From positions 62,001 to 126,000 of the forward strand of contig CAYRIO010000002.1 of the NCBI GenBank assembly GCA_964424355.1: 64,000 nucleotides of DNA. The letters are read 5' to 3'. This document shows positions 9,314 through 18,126 of this stretch, piece by piece (positions within the stretch are counted from its first letter, which is position 1; every line of letters starts with the position of its first letter). Both the position numbers and the translations under genes were made by a program. Source of the stretch: CAZEHS01 sp964424355. Its GTDB lineage: Bacteria > Bacillota > Clostridia > Peptostreptococcales > Acidaminobacteraceae. Under the pieces are notes generated by a model that saw only the letters and a list, made by a program, of their open reading frames with translations, did no database searches and was not told the DNA's origin.

Positions 9314-10021
9314 ATGGATTTTTATGCCTCGCTTAGCCGTTATTATGATGTGTTATTTCCGCCCAATCCCAAGCAAATCAATTTTTTAGCGGCCCACTGC
9401 CCTGCTCAGGGCAAGGTATTGGATATCGGGGCCGGTACCGGCGGCTATGCCGCTGCTCTGGCTGCAGCGGGTGCTGACGTTGAGGCCCTGGAGATCGGTG
9501 CCATGGTTCCCTATCTGCAAAGGACTGCCGCCCAAAAGGGATTCAGTGCCCGGGAGATGGGCATGGAACAGATCCGGGATCTGCCTGAAAAAAGCTACAA
9601 CCTGGTGTACTGCATCGGCAATACCCTGGTCCATTTGGAGAATGCAGCCCAGGTCACTGAATTTCTCAAGGACTGCAAGCGCTTGCTCCTGCCTGGGGGG
9701 CAGCTGATTCTCCAGATTGTGAACTATGACCGGGTGATTGCGGGCAATCAGACAGAGCTGCCCGTCATCACGGTGGCGGATCCGCCCCTTACGCTGATTC
9801 GACACTATGAAATAGGGAATGGCTCCGTTCAATTCACCACCCGGCTCAGCTGCGGGGATGAGCAGTGGCTCAGTGAAACCCGGCTCTTGGCTCTGAAACA
9901 GGCGGAGTTGGCTCAGTGCCTCCATGCTGCGGATTTTAAAGCGGTTCTGTTCCAGGGGGATTTTGAAGGGGCCCCGTGGAATTCTGCCAGTCCGGCCACT
10001 GTTGTCATTGCACAGGTATAA
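9314..10021 (+). CDS. class I SAM-dependent methyltransferase
   Basis: 235 residues with the SAM-binding motif I VLDIGAGTGGYAAAL near residue 36 and a motif II/III region around NLVYCIGNTL. The substrate cannot be read from the sequence. It begins four bases after the GH18 stop, so it is probably the last gene of the CHR/GH18 operon, which ends at the hairpin after it. Confidence 0.8.
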   Translation: MDFYASLSRYYDVLFPPNPKQINFLAAHCPAQGKVLDIGAGTGGYAAALAAAGADVEALEIGAMVPYLQRTAAQKGFSAREMGMEQIRDLPEKSYNLVYCIGNTLVHLENAAQVTEFLKDCKRLLLPGGQLILQIVNYDRVIAGNQTELPVITVADPPLTLIRHYEIGNGSVQFTTRLSCGDEQWLSETRLLALKQAELAQCLHAADFKAVLFQGDFEGAPWNSASPATVVIAQV

Positions 10022-10061
10022 GGGCGATTGAACAGCTGATGACAAACTTGAAAGACATGAC

Positions 10062-10111
10062 AAAGGGGCCGTCTCAATAGGAAGTAATTCCTGACTTGAG
10101 ACAGCCCCTTT
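10062..10111. terminator. bidirectional terminator between the methyltransferase and helD
   Basis: AAAGGGGCcGTCTCAA and TTGAGACaGCCCCTTT form a 16-bp stem with one internal mismatch and an 18-base loop. The A and T ends allow it to serve both converging genes. Confidence 0.8.
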
Positions 10112-10113
10112 CA

Positions 10114-12336
10114 TTATTTTTGTGGGATTAGGGGACTCCAGGGTCCGCAGGTATACAGATCCAGTCGGTGGAGAGCCCGGGTGCAGGCAATGTAAAGGAG
10201 TTTGCGGTCCTGCTCCGTTGTGTAGCTGGTATCTGCGCCAATCACCTGGGCGGCATCGAATTCAAGCCCCTTCGCCAGGTAGACGGGGAGTATGAGGATG
10301 CCCGGATCGATCTCCTGATCATCCTGAATCACCAGTCGGACATCCTCAGGGCTTTTCATGCGGGTATAAAGATCCTGGGCCTGCCGTCGGGTCCGGCACA
10401 ACAGCACAACGGAGGCGTGGCCATCGCTCAGGGATTTTCGGGCGTCTGCCAGGGCTTGATCAGCCAGCTGAATTTCCGTTTTGAAGTGCAGCAGTCGGGG
10501 TTCATCGCCGTGACGCTCGAAGGCCTTGGTCATATCGTTGTTTCCCAGGATATTACGGGCGAAGGCGGTGATCTCCAGGGTGGAACGGTAGCTGCGGTCC
10601 AGGGTCAGCTGAACGGTCTTGGGCTTGGCAAGGACCTGGGCCATTTGTGCATAGTGGTCAGCATCCACGGTGCTGCCCACTGTCTGATGGATATCGCCGA
10701 TGATCGTGTAGCGGGCCGGGGGGAAAAGCTCCCTGAAAATCGCACAGTGCAGGGGGTGATAATCCTGGGCTTCATCGATGACCACCTGCCGGATATCCCC
10801 GTAGTGATCGTGCCCTTCGGCTTTCAGCTTCAGGTAGACCACCGCGGCCGCATCCTCGTAGGGAAGATGCCCTGCCTCCAGGGCTTCCAGGGTGTATTCC
10901 CTGAAGGAATCGACATCTGCCGGAAGGTCCAAGCCTTGGGATAATCGCTCGAAAAGTCCCTTGTCTCGGAAGAGCCGCAGGTACAGCGCCTGGCAATTCA
11001 GCTCCGTCATCCGTTTCAGCCGTTCCATAAAGGTCTTGTTTTCCTTCATGGCCAGCAGGCGGGCGTAGGAGCGGATTTCAAATTCATGGCCGCCGTTTTT
11101 CTCAACCACTTCCTCCAACGCACGGAGCCGCTTTCTGTAGAGGGGCTTCATGCGCTCCAGGATGCGTCCTTCAATCCGCTTCAGGCGGCGGGTCATGGAG
11201 GCGCCGGTTTTGTTATTGAGGAATTCGTTTTTCAACGTGCTGGCCGTAAACAGGGTGGTTCCCCCGTACTGGATGTCCTCAAACCGGAGCAGCTTCCGTT
11301 CGGCATAGTCCAGAAGCCGGTCCAGCAGGGTGATGAATCCCACGGACCCCTTGTACGCAACCCATCCGGTAAGCCGGCTTTCTCGGCCAGACAGCATGGC
11401 CTCCATCTGCCGGTTCCGGGCCTCGTGGAGCCGGTTTTGCCCCAGACAGCGGTTCAGGATATCCTCCAGGGTCAGCTGTTCCACCGCTTCTTCCCCCAGC
11501 TCGGGGAGCACGCCGGCGATATACCGTTCAAAAACCCCATTGGGTGAGAGGATCAGGATATTGTTGGCTTCCAGCTTGGCAGACAGACCCTCGTAAAGGA
11601 GAAACGCCACCCGATGCAGGGCGATGGAGGTCTTGCCGCTGCCAGCTGCTCCCTGAACCATCAGCACATCGCTTTCCGTATCCCGGATGATCAGGTCCTG
11701 TTCCTTCTGGATGGTCTCCACAATGGTGCGCATTTTCGGAGAGGCACTGCGGCCCAAGGCTTCCTGCAGAATTTCATCTCGGATCTGGATGGAGCAGTCG
11801 AAGAAATACAACAGCTCGGATTTTCGGATCTTGAACTGCCGCTTCAAGGTCACTTCTCCTGTCACAGTGCCGTCCGGCGCCGGATATTCTGCGGGGCCGG
11901 GTTCGAAACGATAGAAGACACTGGCGATCGGGGAACGCCAATCGTACACATAGATGGTATAATCCTCGGAATCCATCAGGGTGGAGATGCCGATGTAAAT
12001 CTTCTCGACTTCCGGACTGCCAACCTCTATAAAATCGAATCGGCCGAAATAGGGTACATCCATCATCCGGTGCAGGCGATCCACCTGTTTTTCCGTGTGT
12101 CCATAGGTGTTGGTCTGGCTGGCCAGCTCCGTCAGGTGCTGATTGATTTCGGTCATTCGGGCAAAATCGTTGCTGAAATGCACGGTGTTTTCATACATCT
12201 CCCGCCGGGCCTCCAGCAGGTTTTTGCGGCGCCGGGACAGGTGATCCTCCTGCCGGTCCAGCTCCCGGTGGATGAATGCCATGACTTCGGCCAGGTACTG
12301 TCTTTCTGCTGCCAATTCATCTATATGTTCGGTCAT
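10114..12336 (-). CDS. helD: HelD-type RNA polymerase recycling ATPase (UvrD/Rep superfamily 1)
   Basis: 740 residues, the normal length of HelD. An N-terminal antiparallel coiled coil (about 1-95), which in HelD enters the polymerase secondary channel, precedes a YDWRSPIASVFYRF segment and the SF1 ATPase. Walker A is GAAGSGKTS at 229-236; the DEAQDYHPL Walker B and RSYRST motifs follow. HelD releases stalled RNA polymerase from nucleic acid using ATP; some homologues confer rifampicin resistance. ATG 12336 follows GGAGGG. Confidence 0.88.
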   Translation of the reverse strand: MTEHIDELAAERQYLAEVMAFIHRELDRQEDHLSRRRKNLLEARREMYENTVHFSNDFARMTEINQHLTELASQTNTYGHTEKQVDRLHRMMDVPYFGRFDFIEVGSPEVEKIYIGISTLMDSEDYTIYVYDWRSPIASVFYRFEPGPAEYPAPDGTVTGEVTLKRQFKIRKSELLYFFDCSIQIRDEILQEALGRSASPKMRTIVETIQKEQDLIIRDTESDVLMVQGAAGSGKTSIALHRVAFLLYEGLSAKLEANNILILSPNGVFERYIAGVLPELGEEAVEQLTLEDILNRCLGQNRLHEARNRQMEAMLSGRESRLTGWVAYKGSVGFITLLDRLLDYAERKLLRFEDIQYGGTTLFTASTLKNEFLNNKTGASMTRRLKRIEGRILERMKPLYRKRLRALEEVVEKNGGHEFEIRSYARLLAMKENKTFMERLKRMTELNCQALYLRLFRDKGLFERLSQGLDLPADVDSFREYTLEALEAGHLPYEDAAAVVYLKLKAEGHDHYGDIRQVVIDEAQDYHPLHCAIFRELFPPARYTIIGDIHQTVGSTVDADHYAQMAQVLAKPKTVQLTLDRSYRSTLEITAFARNILGNNDMTKAFERHGDEPRLLHFKTEIQLADQALADARKSLSDGHASVVLLCRTRRQAQDLYTRMKSPEDVRLVIQDDQEIDPGILILPVYLAKGLEFDAAQVIGADTSYTTEQDRKLLYIACTRALHRLDLYTCGPWSPLIPQK

Positions 12337-12420
12337 TTGAACCCTCCAAGCTCTCTAATCAGTGATATCACATCATTCCATTGTATCAGATTCGGAGGCT
12401 TCGGTACAGGATGAATGGCA

Positions 12421-12476
12421 AAAACCACCCCTGCAATCTCTTCTCCCAGGGGAGCTGGAGGGCTGCAGGGGTGGTT
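12421..12476 (-). terminator. terminator of the dehydrogenase gene
   Basis: On the minus strand, AACCACCCCTGCA and TGCAGGGGTGGTT form a perfect 13-bp outer stem followed by TTTT. It lies downstream of the leftward dehydrogenase and upstream of helD. Confidence 0.75.
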
Positions 12477-12511
12477 AAATTCAATCAGGGTGAGCCAGAT
12501 GCATCGGCGGG

Positions 12512-13453
12512 TCAGACCAGGTCAACCCGGTCCCTCTGGCCGCCGAGATAATGAAGCACGTTCTGAGCAGAACGGCGGCGGCACTCTTCCAGGGATTCTA
12601 CGGAATAGTAGGCCACGTGGGGGGTGATGATGACATTCTTCATCGCAAAGAGGGGGCTGGAGAAGTCCGGCGGTTCGTTCCGCAGCACATCGAGAGCCGC
12701 CCCGCTGATAAGCCCTTGTTCCAGGGCCGTCATCAAATCGCTTTCATTCACGACCCGACCCCGGGAGGTATTCACAAACAGAGGTCTTTTTTTCATTTTA
12801 TCAAAAAGGGCAAGCGAGAAGAAATCCGCATTCTTTTCGGTATACGGGATATGGGAGGAAATGATGTCGGAGACACCCAACAGCTCATCCAGGCAGACCC
12901 GCCTGACCCCGTGAGCCTCCAGGATATCCTCAGGCACGGAGGAATAGGTGATCACCCGGATCCCGAAAGCCTGGGCCCGGACCGCAACTGCCCGGGCGAT
13001 GTTCCCGAAGCCTACCAGCCCCAGGGTCTTGCCGGCCAGGCGGTTCATTGGGGGAACCGCATCAAGATCCCACGTGCCGGCCATCACGGAGGCATGGTAT
13101 CGGACAATGTTGCGGCAGCCTGCCAGAATCAGGGCCAGGGTGTGGTCCGCCACTTCTCCGGAGCAGTAGTCAGGCACATTGGCCACGGCAATGCCAAACT
13201 CCTTGGCTGCGGCGGCATCGATGTTGTCGTAGCCCGTGGAGGTGTTGGAGATGATCTTGCAGTTCTTTAACTGCTCCAGTACCCGACGGGTCACCGGGGC
13301 ATACTCCGTCAGGATGCCGTCCGCATCGGCGCATGCCCGGATCAGCTCGTCCTCTGTCCTGCACTGGTGGCCCTCTACGATCCAGTCCTCCGGGAATTGT
13401 TCTTTTTCAATGGCGATAGCATTCCAGCTGCAATCCGCAATCACGATCTTCAT
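12512..13453 (-). CDS. D-isomer-specific 2-hydroxyacid dehydrogenase
   Basis: 313 residues with the two-domain D-2-hydroxyacid dehydrogenase plan. The NAD-binding motif is GLVGFGNIARAVA near residue 144; the catalytic Arg is in NTSRGRVVNE, followed by an EPP segment and the catalytic His in ITPHVAYYS. Such enzymes reduce 2-oxoacids to D-hydroxyacids or act in the reverse direction; this one resembles the CtBP/phosphoglycerate-dehydrogenase-like branch. Substrate unknown. It is monocistronic and divergent from the ROK regulator. Confidence 0.85.
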   Translation of the reverse strand: MKIVIADCSWNAIAIEKEQFPEDWIVEGHQCRTEDELIRACADADGILTEYAPVTRRVLEQLKNCKIISNTSTGYDNIDAAAAKEFGIAVANVPDYCSGEVADHTLALILAGCRNIVRYHASVMAGTWDLDAVPPMNRLAGKTLGLVGFGNIARAVAVRAQAFGIRVITYSSVPEDILEAHGVRRVCLDELLGVSDIISSHIPYTEKNADFFSLALFDKMKKRPLFVNTSRGRVVNESDLMTALEQGLISGAALDVLRNEPPDFSSPLFAMKNVIITPHVAYYSVESLEECRRRSAQNVLHYLGGQRDRVDLV

Positions 13454-13585
13454 GGCAGGCCCTCCGGCGTTCTGTTTTCAATCCCTGCATCCATGCTATC
13501 ATCCGGCTTGCTTTTTTTCCAGATGAACGTGCTGAAGCGTCCGCCGCTTTTCGCGGGATATCCGCAGATTTTTCTGAAAAATCAC

Positions 13586-13614
13586 TTTACGCTGGAAAAG
13601 GATTCTGCTATAGT
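13586..13614 (+). promoter_or_regulatory. sigma-A type promoter of the ROK regulator
   Basis: TTTACG (13586-13591) and TATAGT (13609-13614) are 17 bp apart. Transcription would begin near 13621, placing the operator at 13628-13641 just inside the transcript, suitable for autorepression. Confidence 0.7.
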
Positions 13615-13627
13615 AGGGTCATACTAA

Positions 13628-13641
13628 GTTAACTTTATTAA
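13628..13641. promoter_or_regulatory. ROK-family operator, copy 1
   Basis: GTTAACTTTATTAA contains the near-palindrome TTAAC-N3-ATTAA. It matches the reverse complement of the element at 14866-14879 in 13 of 14 positions, and resembles NagC/XylR-type operators in being a TTAA-flanked dyad. Confidence 0.65.
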
Positions 13642-13656
13642 GAAAGTTGGTGTCCT

Positions 13657-14847
13657 GTGAGAGATATGGGCAGTAAACAGCATGACATCAAAGAAAATAA
13701 CCAAAAATCCATCATTAATTCATTGATTCAACGGGGGCCCACATCCCGGGCAGATCTGGCAAAATACCTGGGTCTCAGTGCGCCCAGTATTTCCAAGAAC
13801 ATAGCCCATCTGCTGGACGCTGGGATCCTGTTTGAGATGGGTGAAGGGGAATCCATGGGGGGGCGGAAGCCCATCATGCTGGATATCAACTATCAAATCG
13901 CCCTGGTGGGTGGCGTGGATCTGGGAGGCAGCTCCATCCGCGTCGCAATCAGCGGCTTGAACCGTAAGCTCATCCTTCGCAGGGACATCCCCTTTCCGGA
14001 GGATACCATCGGTCATTCAACGGCAGAGGCCATCATTTCTGCGTTGGATTCCCTGATGCTGGAGCTTAAGCTGCCGACCGAACTCCTGAAGGTCCTGGTG
14101 ATCGGCATGCCGGCCGTCGTGAATGAAGACACAGGCATGATCAAGGTTCCGGGGCCGTGGATTCGCCTGAATGACGTGGCAGTGCTCAAGGGAGACCTTC
14201 AGGAACGCTTCGGGGTCAAGGTACTGATCAAGAACGATGTCAACCTGGCCGCCCTTGGCGAATCCGCATTCGGCGAAGGTCAAAGCTCGGATCACCTGTT
14301 GTATATCAACATCGATATGGGGGTTGGGGCTGGACTCATCATCAATCGGAAAATATTTGAAGGCTCCCGGTGTGCGGCGGGGGAAGTGGGCTATTACAGC
14401 TTTGATAAACTGAAGCCGGGCAACATGGACCGGGTGTATGGACCTCTGGAAGCCCGGGTATCCATTCCGGCCATTCTTAAGAAAGTGCAGCCGGAATTCG
14501 GCAGACTGCTGAAACATTCCGATTTGGAGCAACATCCGGAGGATCAGCTGAAGCTGGCAATCCAGCGACAGGAACCCTTGGTGCTGGCTGCCATGGAAGA
14601 GGTCTACGAGGATCTGACCCTTGTTCTTTGCAATGTGGTCTATATGTTGGATCTGGACAGGATCATCCTGGGCGGGAAGATATCGGAGATCGACCCGGCC
14701 TGTGCTGAAAAGGTGACTCATCGGATCAACGCATTCCTGCCGTTTCCGACTGAGGTGGTGAATGGCCGACTGGGAAGCCGTGCGGTCTTGTATGGTGCAT
14801 TTGAACTGGGAGCCCAATTCCTGCTGGAGCGTATTCTTCAGTTCTGA
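13657..14847 (+). CDS. ROK family transcriptional regulator of amino-sugar operon
   Basis: 396 residues. An N-terminal MarR/ROK winged helix (about 10-65, GPTSRADLAKYLGLSAPSI) precedes a sugar-kinase-like ROK domain with the DLGGSSIRVAI phosphate-loop relic and LIKNDVNLAALGE. The usual CxCGxxGCxE zinc site of ROK proteins is absent after GEVGYYSF. By context it represses uptake and use of an amino sugar, probably with a phosphorylated amino sugar as inducer. GTG 13657 is used; ATG 13666 is an alternative. The ribosome site is weak for both. Confidence 0.85.
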   Translation: MRDMGSKQHDIKENNQKSIINSLIQRGPTSRADLAKYLGLSAPSISKNIAHLLDAGILFEMGEGESMGGRKPIMLDINYQIALVGGVDLGGSSIRVAISGLNRKLILRRDIPFPEDTIGHSTAEAIISALDSLMLELKLPTELLKVLVIGMPAVVNEDTGMIKVPGPWIRLNDVAVLKGDLQERFGVKVLIKNDVNLAALGESAFGEGQSSDHLLYINIDMGVGAGLIINRKIFEGSRCAAGEVGYYSFDKLKPGNMDRVYGPLEARVSIPAILKKVQPEFGRLLKHSDLEQHPEDQLKLAIQRQEPLVLAAMEEVYEDLTLVLCNVVYMLDLDRIILGGKISEIDPACAEKVTHRINAFLPFPTEVVNGRLGSRAVLYGAFELGAQFLLERILQF

Positions 14848-14865
14848 TTTTTTTTAAGAACTTAA

Positions 14866-14879
14866 TTAACAAAGTTAAC
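14866..14879. promoter_or_regulatory. ROK-family operator, copy 2
   Basis: TTAACAAAGTTAAC includes the perfect 13-bp dyad TTAAC-AAA-GTTAA. It lies between the ROK regulator and the ROK kinase, 24 bp before the kinase ATG, and would control the transport operon. Confidence 0.7.
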
Positions 14880-14902
14880 AAAGTGGAAGGGGGCACCTTT
14901 TG

Positions 14903-15802
14903 ATGCCATTCAATGCGGAATCCTTCAGTATCGGCATCGATATCGGGGGAACTAAAATACTGATCATGATCATGAACCGGAATCAGGACGTTGTTTTTCG
15001 GAAAAAAATCGCTACGGAACCGAAATTGGAGCGGATCATTGATCTGATCCACGAAACGCTGGCTGAGGCGGAAGTGCCTGAGGGGAAAATACGGGGCATG
15101 GCAGTGGGAATACCGGGGCGGGTGAATCCTGAAACGGGGGTGGTCTTGGATGCCCCATCCCTCCGCTGGAGTGATGTTCCGGTTTCGGAGATTCTATCAG
15201 AAGCGTTCCACTGGCCTGTTCTGGTGCGGAACGACGTTAACTACGCCCTGTTGGGCGAACGTGCCCAAGGCGCGGGAAAAGGTCTGTCGGATCTGATCTA
15301 CCTGAGCATCGGCACGGGGGTGGGCAGTGCTGTCATGATCCACAATGTGCTTGTAGAAGGCAGCAGCGCTTCTGCCGGCGAGGTAGGCTTTACCATAGAA
15401 ACAGCGGAAGTGCTCCAAGGGGTGCGAATGACCCGAACGGATTTCGGCGCTTACGAAAAACGGGCTTCAGGCCTGGCGCTGACCCAAAAGGCCGCAGCGC
15501 TGGATTTAAGACCGGCAGAACTGTTTGTAAGGGCATCGGAGGGCCAACCCGACGCGGCCCTGCTGATCGATCAGTTCATCGTGGATATCTCGGTGCTCTG
15601 CGCCAACACCATCAGCCTCCTGAATCCCCAGCGGATCATCATCGGCGGCGGTGTCAGCGTATCCATGGGAAGCGTATTAAAGGATATCCAACGATTGACT
15701 GAAAATCTGACACCAAATCCTGTTGATATAAAGCTGTCTGAACTTGGAGGAGATGCAGGAGCCATTGGTGCGTGTTATGAAGTGTTCAACAGGCTTGAAT
15801 AA
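14903..15802 (+). CDS. ROK family sugar kinase
   Basis: 299 residues with the ATP-phosphate motif IGIDIGGTK at residues 9-17, the catalytic region VRNDVNYALLGE and a second phosphate loop SIGTGVGSAV. Context (ABC importer and NagB) suggests phosphorylation of glucosamine, N-acetylglucosamine or a related sugar. It lacks the CxCGxxGCxE zinc motif that normally follows GE(V/I)GH, having GEVGFTIE instead. ATG 14903 has GGAAGGGGG upstream. First gene of the operon running to 19719. Confidence 0.85.
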   Translation: MPFNAESFSIGIDIGGTKILIMIMNRNQDVVFRKKIATEPKLERIIDLIHETLAEAEVPEGKIRGMAVGIPGRVNPETGVVLDAPSLRWSDVPVSEILSEAFHWPVLVRNDVNYALLGERAQGAGKGLSDLIYLSIGTGVGSAVMIHNVLVEGSSASAGEVGFTIETAEVLQGVRMTRTDFGAYEKRASGLALTQKAAALDLRPAELFVRASEGQPDAALLIDQFIVDISVLCANTISLLNPQRIIIGGGVSVSMGSVLKDIQRLTENLTPNPVDIKLSELGGDAGAIGACYEVFNRLE

Positions 15803-15820
15803 CTAAGGAGGGGAAAACAG

Positions 15821-17107
15821 ATGAAAAGAATTTTGGCTTTAGGCTTGGCAGCGCTGCTGACGGTAGGGGGATTCACCGGTTGTGCGCCCAAGGCGGCACC
15901 GGCAGAAACACCGGCGGCACCCGCAGCAGGAGAAAAGGTGGCTCTGTCGGCGCTGTTCATGAAACAGGCAGGGTACAGCGAAGAGGATGTTACCAAGATC
16001 ACAGAGGAGTTCAAAGCAGCGAATCCTGATATCGACGTACAGCTTACCTTTGTCGCCTATGAGGCCCTGGAACAGAAGATTCTCACCTCTGCCCAGTCCG
16101 GCGGATATGATGTGGTGCTGATCGATGCACCCTGGACTGCAAAATTCGCCAAGGCAGGCTTCGTAAAGGATGTTACAGATAAACTGGCGGCGACGGACCG
16201 AGAAAATATTTTCACGGGGGCGCTGGATGCCGTCAGCTATGGGGATAAGCTCTACGGCATGCCGTGGCTGAATGATACCCGGTATCTCTTCTATAACAAG
16301 AAGATGCTGACAGCGGCAGGCTTCGATCATGCGCCCGCCACCTTCCAGGAGATGTATGACCAAGCCAAGGTCATGAAGGAAAAAGGCATTGTAGAATACC
16401 CCATCGTGGCCAGCTGGGCACAGGCAGAAACCCTGGTATGTGATTTCACATCCCTGACGGAAGCCTTTGGACCCGGGATGGTTGACGCCACTGGCAAGCC
16501 TGTGCTGACTTCGGAAAGCAATGTCAAGGCCTTGGATTTCATGGTGAAAACCCTGAAGGACGGCCTGACGAACCCCAGTTCCACAGAATTCCTGGAGGAG
16601 GATGTCCGCGGTGTCTTCAGCAGCGGGAAAGCAGCCTTCGCCCTGAACTGGACCTACATGTACAACATGGCCAAAGATCCTGCGCAATCCAGCATAACAG
16701 AGGATGTCGGCATTGCACCAAGTCCGGGTACTGAATTCAAAAAAAGCGCTTCTGTCAATGGTGGGATGGGCCTGTCTGTAACCAGCGGTTCCAAACACCC
16801 GGAAGAAGCCTGGAAATACATCACCTTCCTCTCGTCCCAGGATGTTCAGAAACGGTTTGCGAAAAACGCCCTGCCCATCTGGAAGAACCTCTATTCCGAT
16901 CCGGCAGTGGTTGCGACAAGCCCGGAAGTGGTTGCCGCTTCAATCATCCAATATGAATTCCTTGCCAATCGCCCCCGCGTTCCCTGGTATGGCGAACTGT
17001 CCCTGGAGCTTCAAACCCAGATTCAAAAGTCAATGCTGGGTGAATTGAGCCCTCAGGAAGCGCTGCAGAATGTTCAGACGAAAGCTGAAGAAATGCAGAA
17101 GAAGTAA
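15821..17107 (+). CDS. ABC sugar-binding lipoprotein (family 1 extracellular solute-binding protein)
   Basis: 428 residues. A lipoprotein signal peptide ends in the lipobox FTGC (Cys21), followed by an Ala/Pro-rich tether and a solute-binding domain with YGMPWLNDTRYLFYNK, typical of family 1 carbohydrate binders. It would be anchored outside the membrane and deliver sugar to the two permeases encoded next. A strong AAGGAGG site precedes the ATG. A GC-rich hairpin follows the gene, as is common where the binding protein is made in excess over the permeases. Confidence 0.9.
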   Translation: MKRILALGLAALLTVGGFTGCAPKAAPAETPAAPAAGEKVALSALFMKQAGYSEEDVTKITEEFKAANPDIDVQLTFVAYEALEQKILTSAQSGGYDVVLIDAPWTAKFAKAGFVKDVTDKLAATDRENIFTGALDAVSYGDKLYGMPWLNDTRYLFYNKKMLTAAGFDHAPATFQEMYDQAKVMKEKGIVEYPIVASWAQAETLVCDFTSLTEAFGPGMVDATGKPVLTSESNVKALDFMVKTLKDGLTNPSSTEFLEEDVRGVFSSGKAAFALNWTYMYNMAKDPAQSSITEDVGIAPSPGTEFKKSASVNGGMGLSVTSGSKHPEEAWKYITFLSSQDVQKRFAKNALPIWKNLYSDPAVVATSPEVVAASIIQYEFLANRPRVPWYGELSLELQTQIQKSMLGELSPQEALQNVQTKAEEMQKK

Positions 17108-17121
17108 TAAGGTTTGCTCAC

Positions 17122-17156
17122 CTGTGGGGGCGGTGGCCTCAAACCCGCCCCCGCAG
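17122..17156 (+). other. intercistronic GC-rich stem-loop
   Basis: CTGTGGGGGCGG and CCGCCCCCGCAG pair over 12 bp (one G-U) around an 11-base loop. There is no T-tract. It sits between the binding-protein gene and the first permease, where it may stabilise the upstream mRNA or partly attenuate downstream transcription. Confidence 0.7.
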
Positions 17157-17235
17157 CGGAGTACCTTGTGAATGACACGGCGAGAGAATGCATTGCCTGG
17201 ACCGTCATGCTCCGAATCGGCAGAAGGAGACCGTC

Positions 17236-18126
17236 ATGAAAAAATCAAACAATGAACAAGCCTTCGCTTATGCCATTACATCGCCGGCGGCCTTGATCAT
17301 TTTCGGAGTGGTGCTGATTCCCCTGGGGACAACGCTCCTTTACAGCTTGAAGAACATCGATCTCACAGCCATGGAATCCGGCGCTTTCGTCGGCCTGAGC
17401 AACTATTGGGAACTGATTATGTCACCGGAGTTCTGGGCATCCTTTGGCCGCACCCTCTACTTCGCAGGGGTATCCATCACCCTGGAGCTGTTCCTGGGCA
17501 TGATGATCGCCCTGCTTCTCAATGACGGCATCAAAGGACAGGGCTTCCTGAGAGCCATCATCATCCTGCCCTGGGCTATTCCGACCATCGTTAACGGGAG
17601 CATGTGGAAATGGATCTATCACTCCCAGTATGGGGTGCTCAATGCGATCCTGACCCAGGCGCATCTGATGGACGGCTACCGCTCCTGGCTCAATACCCCA
17701 GCCCTGGCCATGAACATGGTCATTCTGGCGGATGTCTGGAAGATGACGCCTCTGATCACGATATTTTTCCTGGCCAGCCTACAAATGATCAACACCTCGG
17801 TGTATGAGGCGGCCGTGATTGACGGTGCGGGGGTTTTCAAGCGCTTCTGGTACCTGACTCTGCCTTATCTGAAGCCCACCATCCTGGTTCTGGTGGTGAT
17901 CCGGACCATGGAAGCCTTCAAGGCCTTTGATATCTTCTATGCCATCACCCGGGGCGGCCCCGCCAACGGCACCATGGTCCTTACCTATGATGCCTATCTC
18001 AAGGCCTTCAACAATCTCCAGTTTTCAAAGGGTGCCACCATCGCCTATACGATTGCCATGATTGTCGCCCTGCTGGTGGTCATCTATGTACAGGCCATGA
18101 AAAAGGAGGAGAGCAGCCATGTTTAA
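17236..18126 (+). CDS. ABC sugar permease, MalF/UgpA-like
   Basis: 296 residues with about six membrane segments and the EAA loop YEAAVIDGAGVFKRFWYLTLP, which contacts the ATPase. ATG 17236 is five bases after AAGGAGA; an in-frame upstream ATG at 17188 has no such site. It overlaps the next permease by eight bases. No ATPase gene is present in the operon, so a shared MsmK/UgpC-type ATPase encoded elsewhere is inferred. Confidence 0.9.
   Translation: MKKSNNEQAFAYAITSPAALIIFGVVLIPLGTTLLYSLKNIDLTAMESGAFVGLSNYWELIMSPEFWASFGRTLYFAGVSITLELFLGMMIALLLNDGIKGQGFLRAIIILPWAIPTIVNGSMWKWIYHSQYGVLNAILTQAHLMDGYRSWLNTPALAMNMVILADVWKMTPLITIFFLASLQMINTSVYEAAVIDGAGVFKRFWYLTLPYLKPTILVLVVIRTMEAFKAFDIFYAITRGGPANGTMVLTYDAYLKAFNNLQFSKGATIAYTIAMIVALLVVIYVQAMKKEESSHV

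Noticed and set aside
11614..12414. 266-codon plus-strand frame
   Set aside because: Antisense to helD with no family resemblance.
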